From Paracoccaceae bacterium (lineage in GTDB: Bacteria > Pseudomonadota > Alphaproteobacteria > Rhodobacterales > Rhodobacteraceae): DNA of 64,000 nt. Below are positions 48,718 to 58,106 of this stretch, in pieces (positions within the stretch are counted from its first letter, which is position 1; every line of letters starts with the position of its first letter). The position numbers were made by a program, and so were the translations under genes. The stretch covers positions 124,001 to 188,000 of the forward strand of contig CANNIA010000001.1 of NCBI GenBank assembly GCA_947504705.1, read 5' to 3'. The notes under the pieces were generated by a model. It was not told where the DNA came from, searched no databases, and saw only the letters and a list, made by a program, of their open reading frames with translations.

Positions 48718-50025
48718 TTAGAGACCGAGACGGTCGCGGAGCGAATACCAGGTCATCGCCATGACGAGCATCGGCCAGCGCAAGGTCGCCCCGCCGGGGA
48801 ATCGCATCTGCGGGATATTGGCCAGAAGGTCGAAGCCTTCGGCGTTGCCCTGCACGGTCTGGGCCAGGATCTTGCCGGTCAGGGTCGACAGCGCCACCCC
48901 GTGGCCGGAGCAAGCGGACCCCATCAGCACATTCGGGTGCGGGCGCATCAGCGCGGGCATCCGGTTGGTGGTGATTGCCAAGGTGCCGCCCCAGGCGTGG
49001 GTGATCTTCACATCGGCCAGATGCGGGTAGATCTTCAGCATCGGCTTGCGCGTTGTCTTCACCAGATCGGGGAAGCGGTAGCCATAGCTTTCGCCCCCGC
49101 CGAAAAGGAGGCGGTTGTCATCCGACAGGCGCCAGTAGTTCACGACGAAATTGCTGTCGGCCACGGCGATGGGTTCGGCTAGCACGTCCTTCGCGCGGTC
49201 GCCCAAGGGTTCGGTCGCGAGAATGAAGTTGTTGATCGGCATGACGCGCGAAGGGTAGCTCGGCTCCAGGCCGCCGATATAGCCGTTCCCGGCAAGGATC
49301 ACGTTATCGGCGATGACTTGGCCAATTGCGGTGCGCAGGGTGACCTTGGGGCCGGGGATCAGCTCCAGCACCTCGCTCATCTCATGGACGCGCGCCCCTG
49401 CCCGGGCGGCGGCTTTGGCAAGGCCGATGGCGAAGTTCAAGGGGTGGATATGGCCCGCGCCGCGGTCGACACTGCCACCGGCAAAGCTGTCCGAGCCGAT
49501 CAGGGCGCGGATGGCGGGGCGGTCCAGCACCTCGACCTGATCATAGTCGTAGGCCTTGGCCAAGTGATCGGCGTAGCTGCGGGCGTGTGTAACTTCGGCG
49601 TCGGTATAGCAAGCATGGGCGACACCTGGGCGGAAGGTGACGGGCATCTGATGCTGGGCGATCAGGTCGCGCAGCAGGGTCTTGGCGTCTTCGGCCATGT
49701 CCCATAGACGGCGGGCGTGGTCCTTGCCCACTGTTTTCTCAAGCCAGTCCTGATCCTGCCTTTGGCCGGACCCGACCTGCCCGCCGTTCCGCCCACTTGC
49801 GCCAAAACCGACGCGATGGGCCTCCAGCACCACTACGGACAGCCCGGCCTGCGCCAGATGCAGTGCTGCGGACAGGCCCATGAAGCCAGCCCCGACAATA
49901 GCGACATCGGCCCTCGCCTCCCCAGCCAGCGCAGGGAAGGGATCAAGCGGGGTTCGGGTCGCGGCGTAATAGCTGGCGGGGTATTCGCCCCGCCGGTCGT
50001 TTGCGTGCAGAAGGTTCAGCGACAT
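48718..50025 (-). CDS. gamma-glutamylputrescine oxidase-like FAD oxidoreductase (PuuB)
   Basis: 435 residues from ATG 50025, overlapping the previous stop (TGATG). ADVAIVGAGFMGLSAALHLA is the FAD Rossmann loop; GFGASGRNGGQVGSGQRQDQ and the C-terminal GSACSGHGVALSTLTGKILA are DAO/PuuB-family motifs. Oxidises gamma-glutamyl-putrescine or a similar amine. Last gene of the GS-GATase-GS-PuuB cluster. Confidence 0.85.
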   Translation of the reverse strand: MSLNLLHANDRRGEYPASYYAATRTPLDPFPALAGEARADVAIVGAGFMGLSAALHLAQAGLSVVVLEAHRVGFGASGRNGGQVGSGQRQDQDWLEKTVGKDHARRLWDMAEDAKTLLRDLIAQHQMPVTFRPGVAHACYTDAEVTHARSYADHLAKAYDYDQVEVLDRPAIRALIGSDSFAGGSVDRGAGHIHPLNFAIGLAKAAARAGARVHEMSEVLELIPGPKVTLRTAIGQVIADNVILAGNGYIGGLEPSYPSRVMPINNFILATEPLGDRAKDVLAEPIAVADSNFVVNYWRLSDDNRLLFGGGESYGYRFPDLVKTTRKPMLKIYPHLADVKITHAWGGTLAITTNRMPALMRPHPNVLMGSACSGHGVALSTLTGKILAQTVQGNAEGFDLLANIPQMRFPGGATLRWPMLVMAMTWYSLRDRLGL

Positions 50026-51380
50026 CACACGTTCAACAGGAGATGCTCCCGCTCCCACGGGCTGATGACTTGCAGGAACTCTTTGTATTCGTTCCGCTTT
50101 ACAGAGTCATAGACCTTGATGAAATCGACACCCATCACCTCGTGCAACGCCTTGTCCTCGTCCAGCAGGTCCAGCGCGTCACCCAGGTTCACCGGGATAT
50201 CCTCGTTGTCGATATAGGCCGAGCCGATGAATTCCGGCCGTGCCCCGGTCTTGTTCATCAACCCCAGATAGCCGCAGGCCAGGGTAGAGGCGATGCCGAG
50301 ATAGGGGTTGCAATCCATCCCCGGCAGGCGGTTTTCGACCCGGCGGGCGGCGGCGCTGCTGATCGGGATCCGCAGGCCCGTGGTCCGGTTGTCGCGGCCC
50401 CATTCCAGGTTGATCGGCGCGGCAAAGTCCGGGACGTAGCGGCGGTAGCTGTTCACGTAAGGCGCAAACAGCGCTACACTGGCACCTAGATGCTTTTGCA
50501 TCCCGCCGATGAAATGCAGGAAAGCATCGGTCTCGACCCCTTTCGGGCCGGAGAAGATGTTCTTGCCGGTCTTGGTGTCGACAACCGAGGTGTGGATATG
50601 CATGGCGCTTCCGGGTTCACCCGCGATCGGCTTGGCCATGAAGGTGGCAAAGCAGTCGTGGCGCAGCGCCGCCTCACGGATCAGGCGTTTGAAGAAGAAG
50701 ACCTCGTCGGCCAGCCGGATCGGGTCGCCATGGGCAAGGTTCAGCTCGATCTGGCCCGCGCCGCCTTCTTGCAGGATGCCGTCGATTTCCAGACCCTGCG
50801 CTTCGGCATAGTCGTAAAGGTCGTCAATGACCTTGCCGTATTCGTCGATGGCCGACAGGCTGTAGGCCTGTTTGCCGGCTGCCCGGCGGCCAGACCGCCC
50901 CATCGGCGGAATGACCGGCTGGTTCGGGTCGATGTTGCGGGCGGTCAGGAAGAACTCCATCTCGGGCGCGACGACCGGTTTCCAGCCTTGGGCGGCGTAT
51001 AGGTCAACGATGCGGCGCAACACGTTGCGCGGGCTGAAGGCGACAAGGTTGCCCTCTTGGTCCTTGGCGTCATGGATGACTTGCAGCGTCACATCGGCAG
51101 TCCAGGGCGCGGCTGTCGCGGTGGACCAGTCGGGTTCAAGGATCATGTCTGGTTCGGTGAAGGCGTCAAAGGGGTTGTCGGCCCATTCGCCGGTGATCGT
51201 TTGCAGGAAGATCGAGTTCGGCAGGAAGTAGTTGGTCTGCTTGCCGAATTTCGCGGCGGGCATCGCCTTGCCCCGCGCCACCCCGGCGATGTCGCCGATG
51301 ATGCATTCCACTTCGTCTACCCGGCGGTTGCCGATGTAGTCGCGCGCTGCCTGCGGCAGCTGGTCGGTCCATTTGGACAT
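50025..51380 (-). CDS. glutamine synthetase family (glutamate-polyamine ligase-like, PuuA)
   Basis: 451 residues from ATG 51380 (three residues inside a longer frame). Beta-Grasp N-domain, then the catalytic GS domain: EMEFFLTARNIDPNQPVIPP, QEGGAGQIELNLAHGDPIRL, MHIHTSVVDTKTGKNIFSGP and the NRTTGLRIPIS substrate region. Probably joins glutamate to a polyamine amine group. Co-translated with PuuB. Confidence 0.82.
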   Translation of the reverse strand: MSKWTDQLPQAARDYIGNRRVDEVECIIGDIAGVARGKAMPAAKFGKQTNYFLPNSIFLQTITGEWADNPFDAFTEPDMILEPDWSTATAAPWTADVTLQVIHDAKDQEGNLVAFSPRNVLRRIVDLYAAQGWKPVVAPEMEFFLTARNIDPNQPVIPPMGRSGRRAAGKQAYSLSAIDEYGKVIDDLYDYAEAQGLEIDGILQEGGAGQIELNLAHGDPIRLADEVFFFKRLIREAALRHDCFATFMAKPIAGEPGSAMHIHTSVVDTKTGKNIFSGPKGVETDAFLHFIGGMQKHLGASVALFAPYVNSYRRYVPDFAAPINLEWGRDNRTTGLRIPISSAAARRVENRLPGMDCNPYLGIASTLACGYLGLMNKTGARPEFIGSAYIDNEDIPVNLGDALDLLDEDKALHEVMGVDFIKVYDSVKRNEYKEFLQVISPWEREHLLLNV

Positions 51381-51423
51381 GAAGATCACACGTTTTTTGG
51401 GGGGTGGCCCCCGCGACTGACAA

Positions 51424-52131
51424 TCAGGCGCGGAGCTTCTCGGCCCCAGTTTTCGCTGGTCGGGTCAGAAAGAATTGGGATATCCGTTCGGCCATCGACG
51501 GGCTGTCGAGGGTCGTGTCGATGCGGTTGGTTGCATCGGCAAGGATTGCGTCGGGGACCAGACCCGGGCCCCGGAATTTGATCAGCCCCGCCATGAACTC
51601 CTTGCGGAACTCCGGGTGGGGTTGGACGGTAAGCATGCGGTCATCGTAAAGCAGCGCCGCATTCTCGCAAAACTCGGTAGAGGCAAGAACCTTGGCCCCC
51701 TCCGGCTTTTGGGTGACCTGGTCCTGATGCCAAGCATTCAGCGTCACCTTGTGATCGCCGAAATCGTATTCGGTGGGGCCGACCGACCAGCCACCCGGGT
51801 ATTTTTCAACCTTGCCGCCCATCGCTTGCGCGATGATCTGGTGGCCGAAGCAGACGCCGACCATCGGGACATGCTCGGCAAAGGCCTTACGGATGAAGTC
51901 TTCCAAGGGCGGGATCCAGGGGTGATCCTCATAGGCCCCGAAACGCGAGCCGGTGATCAGCCAGCCTTCGCAGTCATGCACATCCTTCGGGAATTCGCTG
52001 CGCAGGACGGCATAGCGGCTGAAGGTCAGGCCCCGCCCGGCAAGCAGGGTCTCGAAGAAATCCGGGTAATCGCCCATATCGGCGCGCAAAGCGTCGGGGG
52101 ATTCGCCGGTTTGAAGGATGCCGATATGCAT
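51424..52131 (-). CDS. class I glutamine amidotransferase-like hydrolase
   Basis: 235 residues from ATG 52131 (MHIGILQTGESPDALRADMG). GVCFGHQIIAQAMGGKVEKY contains the nucleophile Cys; QPHPEFRKEFM the catalytic His/Glu. In the polyamine pathway a hydrolase of this fold (PuuD-like) releases gamma-aminobutyrate from the gamma-glutamyl intermediate, but PuuD belongs to a different subfamily; context assigns the role. Lies between the two GS-like genes. Confidence 0.7.
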   Translation of the reverse strand: MHIGILQTGESPDALRADMGDYPDFFETLLAGRGLTFSRYAVLRSEFPKDVHDCEGWLITGSRFGAYEDHPWIPPLEDFIRKAFAEHVPMVGVCFGHQIIAQAMGGKVEKYPGGWSVGPTEYDFGDHKVTLNAWHQDQVTQKPEGAKVLASTEFCENAALLYDDRMLTVQPHPEFRKEFMAGLIKFRGPGLVPDAILADATNRIDTTLDSPSMAERISQFFLTRPAKTGAEKLRA

Positions 52132-52206
52132 CGTTTGGGTCCCGTGGTTTTCTCTAAGGTGGCCGCAAGGCCCCCCTTCGGTCAAGGGGGCCTTGTTTAG
52201 GATCGG

Positions 52207-53565
52207 TCAGACGGTGTCGAGGTAAAGCTCGATCCGCTCTTCCGGAGTAAGCTCGTTAATATAGTGCAGTTCCTGGCGCTTGGTCTGCACCAAGTTGCGG
52301 ATCAGCTCTTTCGGCAGGAAACGCGACAAGATGTCGGAATGCTCGAACGCATCAATCGCTTCTTCCCAAGTGCCGGGGATCTGATCCAAGTCCATCGCAT
52401 AGGCGTTGCCGGTCACCGGCGGCGGCGGTTCCACCGCGTCTTCCAGCCCGGTCAGCGCTGCCCCAAGGATGGCGGCAAGCATCAGATAGGGGTTCACGTC
52501 GCCACCGGCCACGCGATGTTCGATCCGGCGGGCCGACGGGTTCCCGGCCGGGATACGGATCGCCGAGGTGCGGTTTTCATAGCCCCAGCTGATCGCGGTC
52601 GGGGCATGCTTGTCGGGCACCAGACGGTCATAGCTGTTCATGTGCGGCGCAAACAGCAGCGTGCTGTCATGCATCGCCGACAAGCAGCCGGCCACAGCGT
52701 GACGCAGTTGCGCAGTACCTTTCGGACCGCCCGAGTCAAAGATGTTCTCGCCCTTGTCGTCCAGGATCGAGAAGTGGGTGTGCAGACCCGACCCCGAATA
52801 TTCCAGATAAGGCTTGGCCATGAAGCTGGCAGCAAAGCCATGGCGACGGGCAAGGCCCTTGACCAACATCTTGAACAACCAGGCATCATCGGCAGCGCGC
52901 AGCGCGTCGTCGCAGTGCATCAGGTTCACTTCGAACTGGCCCAGACCGGTTTCCGACGTGGTGGTGTCGGCCGGGATGTCCATCGCTTCGCAGGCATCAT
53001 AAAGGTCGGTGAAGAAGGTGTCGAAAGCGTCCAGCGCGCGGATCGACAGCGTCTCGGCGGCCTTGCGGCGCTTGCCCGAGCGGGGGCTGGCGGGGACCTG
53101 CATGGTCTTGCCGCTGTCGTCGATCAGAAAGAATTCCAGCTCCATCGCGCAGACCGGGGTCAGGCCCTTGGCCTTGTAACGGTCAACCACAGCGCGCAGC
53201 GCATGGCGGGGGTCACCGTCGTAAGGTTGGCCGTTTTCGCGGAACATCCAGATCGGGAGGAGTGCTGTCGGCGCCTCAAGCCAAGGCATCGGCATGAAGC
53301 CGCGCTCGGTGGGCTTCAACACGCCATCGGCGTCGCCCTGTTCAAAGACCAGCGGGCTATCGTCAATATCCTCGCCCCAGATGTCGAGGTTCAGGACCGA
53401 GAAGGGGAACCGGGTTCCGTCCTTCACGACCTTGTCGGCAAATCGGGCGGGCACACGTTTGCCACGGGCTTGGCCGTTCAGATCCACGGCGGCCACGCGA
53501 ATGGTCCGCACGTCGGGGTGCTTGCGCAGGTAGTCTTTCATCATCATTTTTCGAGGCAGAGGCAC
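52207..53565 (-). CDS. glutamine synthetase family protein (PuuA-like), second copy
   Basis: 452 residues if it starts at the GTG 53565; ATGs 18-24 nt further in (53541-53547) are equally possible. RTIRVAAVDLNGQARGKRVP opens the family; CAMELEFFLIDDSGKTMQVP, TSETGLGQFEVNLMHCDDAL, LHTHFSILDDKGENIFDSGG and NRTSAIRIPAGNPSARRIEH are the GS core. Paralogue of the gene at 50025-51380; likely a ligase of glutamate with amines rather than ammonia. First gene of the cluster. Confidence 0.8.
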   Translation of the reverse strand: MPLPRKMMMKDYLRKHPDVRTIRVAAVDLNGQARGKRVPARFADKVVKDGTRFPFSVLNLDIWGEDIDDSPLVFEQGDADGVLKPTERGFMPMPWLEAPTALLPIWMFRENGQPYDGDPRHALRAVVDRYKAKGLTPVCAMELEFFLIDDSGKTMQVPASPRSGKRRKAAETLSIRALDAFDTFFTDLYDACEAMDIPADTTTSETGLGQFEVNLMHCDDALRAADDAWLFKMLVKGLARRHGFAASFMAKPYLEYSGSGLHTHFSILDDKGENIFDSGGPKGTAQLRHAVAGCLSAMHDSTLLFAPHMNSYDRLVPDKHAPTAISWGYENRTSAIRIPAGNPSARRIEHRVAGGDVNPYLMLAAILGAALTGLEDAVEPPPPVTGNAYAMDLDQIPGTWEEAIDAFEHSDILSRFLPKELIRNLVQTKRQELHYINELTPEERIELYLDTV

Positions 53566-53790
53566 GGTCTACCCGCGCCATCGGAGCCCGAAAGGCCCGC
53601 CTGATGCGCAGGATGCGGACCATGCCCTTGGTCCTTCTCCTGGTTTTGATCGCCTTCCCGACACCGCCATGTAGGCCAAGGCGCGGGTCCGGGCGGGTGC
53701 CCAGATAATTTGATCAAATCAAACCTACCCTTGGATGTGGCTCGGACGCAAGCAGATTCTGTTGGCTTTTGTTGGATGACACGGATCACA

Positions 53791-54495
53791 TTAGAACCAG
53801 CGGTCCTCCAACCGGTCGAGCGTGCCGTCCAGTCGCAAGGCATCCAACGTGGCATTCAGGCTGTCGAGAAGCTGGGTATTCCCTTTGCAGACGGCCATCG
53901 CGATGCCATCGTCAGGGATCATTTCCGAATACAGGAATTGCAGGCCATTGGCGTCGGCAAAGTCCTGCATATCGCTGCGCGACGAAAACGGGCCAAGCGC
54001 AAGATCGGCCCTGCCGTCCAAAAGGGCCTGCAGCACCTCTGGTTCGGTCGGGAAGGTGATGGTGCGATAGCCAAGTTTGCGCAGATGGGTTTCATGCACG
54101 GTGCCCGACTGCACAGCGATCAGCGCCTCGGCGGGTGGCAAGGCCTCAGGCGGGCCAAGATACCATTCCTCAGGGTCGGAACTGTCGATCGCTTGGGTGA
54201 AATCGACCAGATCGCGCCGCTCATCTGTCACGGCAATGCCGCCAATGATGATGTCGAACCGCCCCGACATGACGCCGGGGATCAATTCGTCGAAGTGGAC
54301 GTTCTGCCATGTGCAGCGCCAAGCGAGGCGCGTGCAAATGTCATCCATCAGATCGCGGTCATGGCCAGTGATCGTGCCTTGGTCATCCACATAGGTATAG
54401 GCGGGAAACGGGGCTTCGGTCCCGATGACCACGGGTTCGGACGCCGCAAGGGTCAGGCCCGCCACAATCCCCGCAAAGGCTCCAAGGCACGACAT
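53791..54495 (-). CDS. amino-acid-type periplasmic solute-binding protein
   Basis: 234 residues. Hydrophobic leader MSCLGAFAGIVAGLTLAASE (signal peptide or short lipoprotein-like), then VIGTEAPFPAYTYVDDQGTI, FDIIIGGIAVTDERRDLVDF and LRLDGTLDRLEDRWF, the SBP_bac_3 fold of polar-amino-acid ABC uptake. No permease or ATPase gene lies nearby, so its partner is elsewhere or it acts alone. Confidence 0.75.
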   Translation of the reverse strand: MSCLGAFAGIVAGLTLAASEPVVIGTEAPFPAYTYVDDQGTITGHDRDLMDDICTRLAWRCTWQNVHFDELIPGVMSGRFDIIIGGIAVTDERRDLVDFTQAIDSSDPEEWYLGPPEALPPAEALIAVQSGTVHETHLRKLGYRTITFPTEPEVLQALLDGRADLALGPFSSRSDMQDFADANGLQFLYSEMIPDDGIAMAVCKGNTQLLDSLNATLDALRLDGTLDRLEDRWF

Positions 54496-54663
54496 CAGGC
54501 GGCCCTTGCCACAGGGAGGCCCGGTCTGGCCTGAGTTTCACGCGGGGGGCTGGTTCTGACGGGCACGCTTTCTTCCAGCTGGTTGATCATTCGACTGCGC
54601 ATAGTTGCTGTCACAGGCCGTAAGGGAAGTAGGGCGAAGAACGCGGCGCATTGCAACGTCGAA

Positions 54664-55434
54664 TCAGGTCTGCCCGGCGATCTGGTCAGGCGAGGGCGGG
54701 TTCGGCACCGCCAGATAGGCGTCGACCGGAATCCTTGTCAGACCTTGCAGGCCAAGCGTGGCGCGGTCGGCGGGGGAAAGCGCCGCGATGGCCTCGCTTG
54801 CGGCAGCGAAGATCGGCTCGGGGTCCCGACCCTGCGCCGTGATATAAGGCAGACCGGGCGTCGGGTCGGTCAGGCCCACGGGTTTAAGGGCGGCCATCAT
54901 CGGGTCATGCGCCTGCAACAGCCGGAAGGTCACCGCATCTAAAGCTGCGATATCAGCGCGACCCTCGGCGACAGCTAGGGCAGAAAGCCGATGCCCGCCG
55001 GACTGTAACGCAGGGGGAAGCCGGGTGCCAAGTTTGGCCGCATGGGTCTGCGGCGCGGCCCAGCCGGATTGGGACAGCGCTTCGTTATAGGCGAAGCGCG
55101 CGCCGTCGAAGTCGGCTACAGTGCCGCGCGGGTCATCGGCGCGAGAGACGAACACCGAACGGTAGTAACCGGGCGCACAGCCCTCGACCCCGAAATCGGG
55201 GGTGCCAACATAGGTGACCTGGCCATGGAGCCGGGAGCGGAACGGATAGCCACAGGTTTGCGACAGCAGCAGATCGGGCGACTGCCATGCCTGCCAATAG
55301 GCCCCTTCACCCCGGGTCAGCGCATCCGGTGCCTCGGCACCGGCCTTGCGCAAGTTGTCACGGATCAGCGCCCAAAGCCGGTCATTGACCGCCATCAACG
55401 GGCCGAAATCGTACATTCCAAGGCTGGCGATCAT
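54664..55434 (-). CDS. PhnD-like phosphate/phosphonate-type binding protein
   Basis: 256 residues. MIASLGMYDFGPLMAVNDRL then SQTCGYPFRSRLHGQVTYVG, ARFAYNEALSQSGWAAPQTH and RADIAALDAVTFRLLQAHDP match the PhnD/SsuA-type periplasmic-binding fold, but there is no signal peptide. No transporter genes adjoin. Start overlaps the terB-like stop as ATGA (55431-55434). Confidence 0.65.
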   Translation of the reverse strand: MIASLGMYDFGPLMAVNDRLWALIRDNLRKAGAEAPDALTRGEGAYWQAWQSPDLLLSQTCGYPFRSRLHGQVTYVGTPDFGVEGCAPGYYRSVFVSRADDPRGTVADFDGARFAYNEALSQSGWAAPQTHAAKLGTRLPPALQSGGHRLSALAVAEGRADIAALDAVTFRLLQAHDPMMAALKPVGLTDPTPGLPYITAQGRDPEPIFAAASEAIAALSPADRATLGLQGLTRIPVDAYLAVPNPPSPDQIAGQT

Positions 55435-55865
55435 TCCTGCTCTGCCCTCTGCCGGGCCAGTGCGGATTCGACATCCGTCAGCCCCAAAAGGTTCGAGACC
55501 AGCCGCAGCACCTGATCTTCATGGGCGTCGCGGAACCCATCGGCCAGCGCCACCGACCAAAGCGCAGTCATCAGCGCGGCGCGGTCCTCCAGCGCCACCG
55601 CCTCTTTCAGCGCGCGGGTGAAGCGCACGGTATCGGGGGCCTCTGCCTCAACCGCTTCCGCGTCGGCGCGCAACCGGGCGGCAGCAAAAGCGTCAAGTCC
55701 GTGGCGAAGTGCCAGAACTCGATCGATCCGTTCAACCTCTTCCGCAGAGTAAAGCCCGTCGGTTCGGGCAACACGCACCAGAAGTGCTGCCAGTGCAAGG
55801 CGCGCATCAGGTGGGGCCAAGCGGTCCGGGGTCGGGGCCAAAAGGCGGCGAAGAATGTCGATCAT
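55431..55865 (-). CDS. TerB-family protein
   Basis: 144 residues, all helical. RLALAALLVRVARTDGLYSA and SVALADGFRDAHEDQVLRLV contain the two TerB-type acidic DG motifs that bind a metal. Family linked to tellurite resistance and envelope stress, but precise role unknown. ATGA overlap with the PhnD-like gene. Confidence 0.8.
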   Translation of the reverse strand: MIDILRRLLAPTPDRLAPPDARLALAALLVRVARTDGLYSAEEVERIDRVLALRHGLDAFAAARLRADAEAVEAEAPDTVRFTRALKEAVALEDRAALMTALWSVALADGFRDAHEDQVLRLVSNLLGLTDVESALARQRAEQE

Positions 55866-55874
55866 GGCGGGACC

Positions 55875-56672
55875 CTAGGCCTTTGCAGCAAGCTTGGAAA
55901 GTCGGACGAACCGGGCCGTCATAGCCGCCAGTTCCTGATCCAGCCCATAGGGCGGATTGACGATGAACAGACCCGAGCCTTCCATCCGGTGTCCTTCGCG
56001 GGCCGGGGGGAAGCGGACCTCGTGGCGCAGACCCTCGGGGAATACCTCGGCCAGTGCCTGCAGCATCGGCCCGTGCGATCCCCCGCGCAGGATCGGATAC
56101 CAAAGGATCAGAAGGCCCACGTTCCACTTTGCGCTGATCGCCGCCATTTGGCGGGGAATCACCTCGTAATCGGCCTTCACCTCATAGGACGGATCAATCA
56201 GCATCAGCCCCCGGCGCGGGGTGGGCGGCGTCAGCGCCAGCGCCAGGTCTAACCCATCACGCTGATAGACAGTCGCGCCCCACTCCTTGGCCTCGGCCTT
56301 CAGATGGGCAAATTCCTGCGGATGCAACTCGGCCAGATGCAGCGAGTCGCTTTCCCGCAGACCCAAGGCCGCAATCAGGGGCGAACCGGGATAGGCCGCA
56401 GGCCCGTAAGCCGCGCGCGCCTCCTCCAGCCGTTGGCGGTAGGGGTGGTCGGCAGGAAACAGGCCCTCGGCCAGCTCGATCCCCGCGGCAGCCTCGCCGG
56501 TCTTGATCGCCTCATCCGCGCCAAGGTCATAAACGCCACGACCGGCATGCGTCTCAATATAGCTCAGCGGCTTGTCTTTAAGTGTCAGGTAATCCAGCAC
56601 CCAGGCCAGAACGCCATGCTTGTGGACATCGGCCAGATTCCCGGCGTGATAGAGATGTTGATAGGACAGCAT
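55875..56672 (-). CDS. rlmJ: 23S rRNA (adenine-2030-N6) methyltransferase
   Basis: 265 residues. MLSYQHLYHAGNLADVHKHG, SYIETHAGRGVYDLGADEAI is the RlmJ N-terminus and SAM site; LMLIDPSYEVKADYEVIPRQ contains the DPPY-type catalytic loop (here DPSYE). Methylates A2030 of 23S rRNA. Probably cotranscribed with the TerB-like gene after a 9-bp gap. Confidence 0.88.
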   Translation of the reverse strand: MLSYQHLYHAGNLADVHKHGVLAWVLDYLTLKDKPLSYIETHAGRGVYDLGADEAIKTGEAAAGIELAEGLFPADHPYRQRLEEARAAYGPAAYPGSPLIAALGLRESDSLHLAELHPQEFAHLKAEAKEWGATVYQRDGLDLALALTPPTPRRGLMLIDPSYEVKADYEVIPRQMAAISAKWNVGLLILWYPILRGGSHGPMLQALAEVFPEGLRHEVRFPPAREGHRMEGSGLFIVNPPYGLDQELAAMTARFVRLSKLAAKA

Positions 56673-56774
56673 CGCCCTGCCCTACCCGCCTTTGACCAGC
56701 TTGAAAAGCGGTGGCCGCTTGATCACTTGTAGCTGGCAGCGTAGGAGCGGCGAAGAACGCGCAGCGGAGGCGAG

Positions 56775-57443
56775 ATGGAAATCTTTACCTATGAGGGCTT
56801 TGTCGCCCTGATGCAGGTCATCGGCATCGATCTGGTTCTGGCCGGAGACAATGCCATCGTCATCGGCCTTGCTGCCGCAGGCCTGCCCAAGGACCTGCGC
56901 GCCAAGGCGATTCTGGTCGGGATCGGGGCTGCGACAGTGATGCGCATTGGCTTTGCGCTGATCACCACCCAGCTTCTGGCCATCGTCGGACTGCTCTTGG
57001 CCGGTGGCATCCTTTTGCTTTGGGTCTGCTGGAAGATGTGGCAGGAACTGCGCGCTGGTGCCCATGAGCATGACATCGAGGCGATGGAAGCGCTGGCCAA
57101 TCAGGACATCGACGCCGATGGTGCGATTGCCGACGACGCGCCGAAAAAGACCTTTGCCCAGGCCGCCTGGCAGATCGTGATCGCCGACGTGTCGATGAGC
57201 CTTGATAACGTGCTGGCCGTGGCGGGTGCTGCCAAGGATCACCCGACAGTGCTGATCATCGGGCTTGTCCTGTCGATCGCCATGATGGGCCTTGCGGCAA
57301 GTTACATTGCCAATCTGCTGAACAAGTTCCGCTGGATCGCCTATATCGGCCTCTTGATCATCCTTTACGTCGCCTTGAAGATGATGTGGGAAGGCTGGCA
57401 CGAGATCGAACCGTGGTTCTGGGCCTGGTGGGCGGGGGCATGA
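56775..57443 (+). CDS. TerC-family membrane protein
   Basis: 222 residues, about seven hydrophobic helices; IGIDLVLAGDNAIVIGLAAA and IVIADVSMSLDNVLAVAGAA carry the two conserved Asp-containing GDN/LDN motifs of TerC. TerC (YjbE/YceF) proteins help metalate exported proteins, probably with manganese. ATGA overlap with the next gene. Confidence 0.88.
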   Translation: MEIFTYEGFVALMQVIGIDLVLAGDNAIVIGLAAAGLPKDLRAKAILVGIGAATVMRIGFALITTQLLAIVGLLLAGGILLLWVCWKMWQELRAGAHEHDIEAMEALANQDIDADGAIADDAPKKTFAQAAWQIVIADVSMSLDNVLAVAGAAKDHPTVLIIGLVLSIAMMGLAASYIANLLNKFRWIAYIGLLIILYVALKMMWEGWHEIEPWFWAWWAGA

Positions 57444-57766
57444 TCCTTTACGGCATTTCCACCTGCGACACCTGCAAGAAGGCGCTGAAGGCGCTGGAAC
57501 TCGCGGGGCGTGAGGTAACGTTCCGCGATATTCGGGCCGACCCGCTGGAGCAGGCCGAGATCGACCGGATCGTGCAGGAATTCGGCTCGCGGGCGGTGAA
57601 CACGCAGTCGACCACCTACCGCAGCTTCAATGATTTCCTCAAAGCGTCCGAGCCCGAGGCTCAGATCGCCGCTCAGCCGGCCGTCATGAAACGACCGGTG
57701 ATCCAGGATGGGGATCGCTGGTATCTAGGCTGGGACGCTGCTGTCGAAGCCGCGCTGACTGCTTAA
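57440..57766 (+). CDS. ArsC/Spx-family protein
   Basis: 108 residues from ATG 57440, overlapping the terC stop. ILYGISTCDTCKKALKALEL has the C9-x-x-C12 motif; FRDIRADPLEQAEIDRIVQE and MKRPVIQDGDRWYLGWD complete the Spx/ArsC-like fold (YffB type). Arsenate reductase or regulator role not distinguishable. Confidence 0.82.
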   Translation: MILYGISTCDTCKKALKALELAGREVTFRDIRADPLEQAEIDRIVQEFGSRAVNTQSTTYRSFNDFLKASEPEAQIAAQPAVMKRPVIQDGDRWYLGWDAAVEAALTA

Positions 57767-57969
57767 AGCAGACGCAGGTCGCCAGCCGATTCCTTGCCGT
57801 CGCGGCCCGCCTGAAGCTCGAAGCCGATCTTCTGGTTGTCGCTCAGGCCCTTAAGCCCGGCACGTTCGACCGCCGAGATATGGACGAAAACATCCTTGCC
57901 GCCATCATCGGGGGCAATGAACCCGTAACCCTTGGTAGAGTTGAACCACTTCACGGTGCCAGTTGGCAT
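57763..57969 (-). CDS. cold-shock domain protein
   Basis: 68 residues from ATG 57969 (AGGAG upstream); the longer open frame begins in the leader. MPTGTVKWFNSTKGYGFIAP and DVFVHISAVERAGLKGLSDN contain RNP1 (KGYGFI) and RNP2 (VFVHI). Nucleic-acid chaperone; a long leader to ~58080 may be temperature-responsive, as in other csp genes. Confidence 0.92.
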   Translation of the reverse strand: MPTGTVKWFNSTKGYGFIAPDDGGKDVFVHISAVERAGLKGLSDNQKIGFELQAGRDGKESAGDLRLL

Positions 57970-58106
57970 GCCGCTTCTCCTATCAGAACCCCCCCGAGGC
58001 GACATTGCCGCGGGTCGTGCCATCAGCACTTCCAGGGCCTTCGTTCCGAGAGGCGGTCAGGAAATCTGCGTCACTGCCGATAATGATGCCTAGGATTGAA
58101 TGAAAA

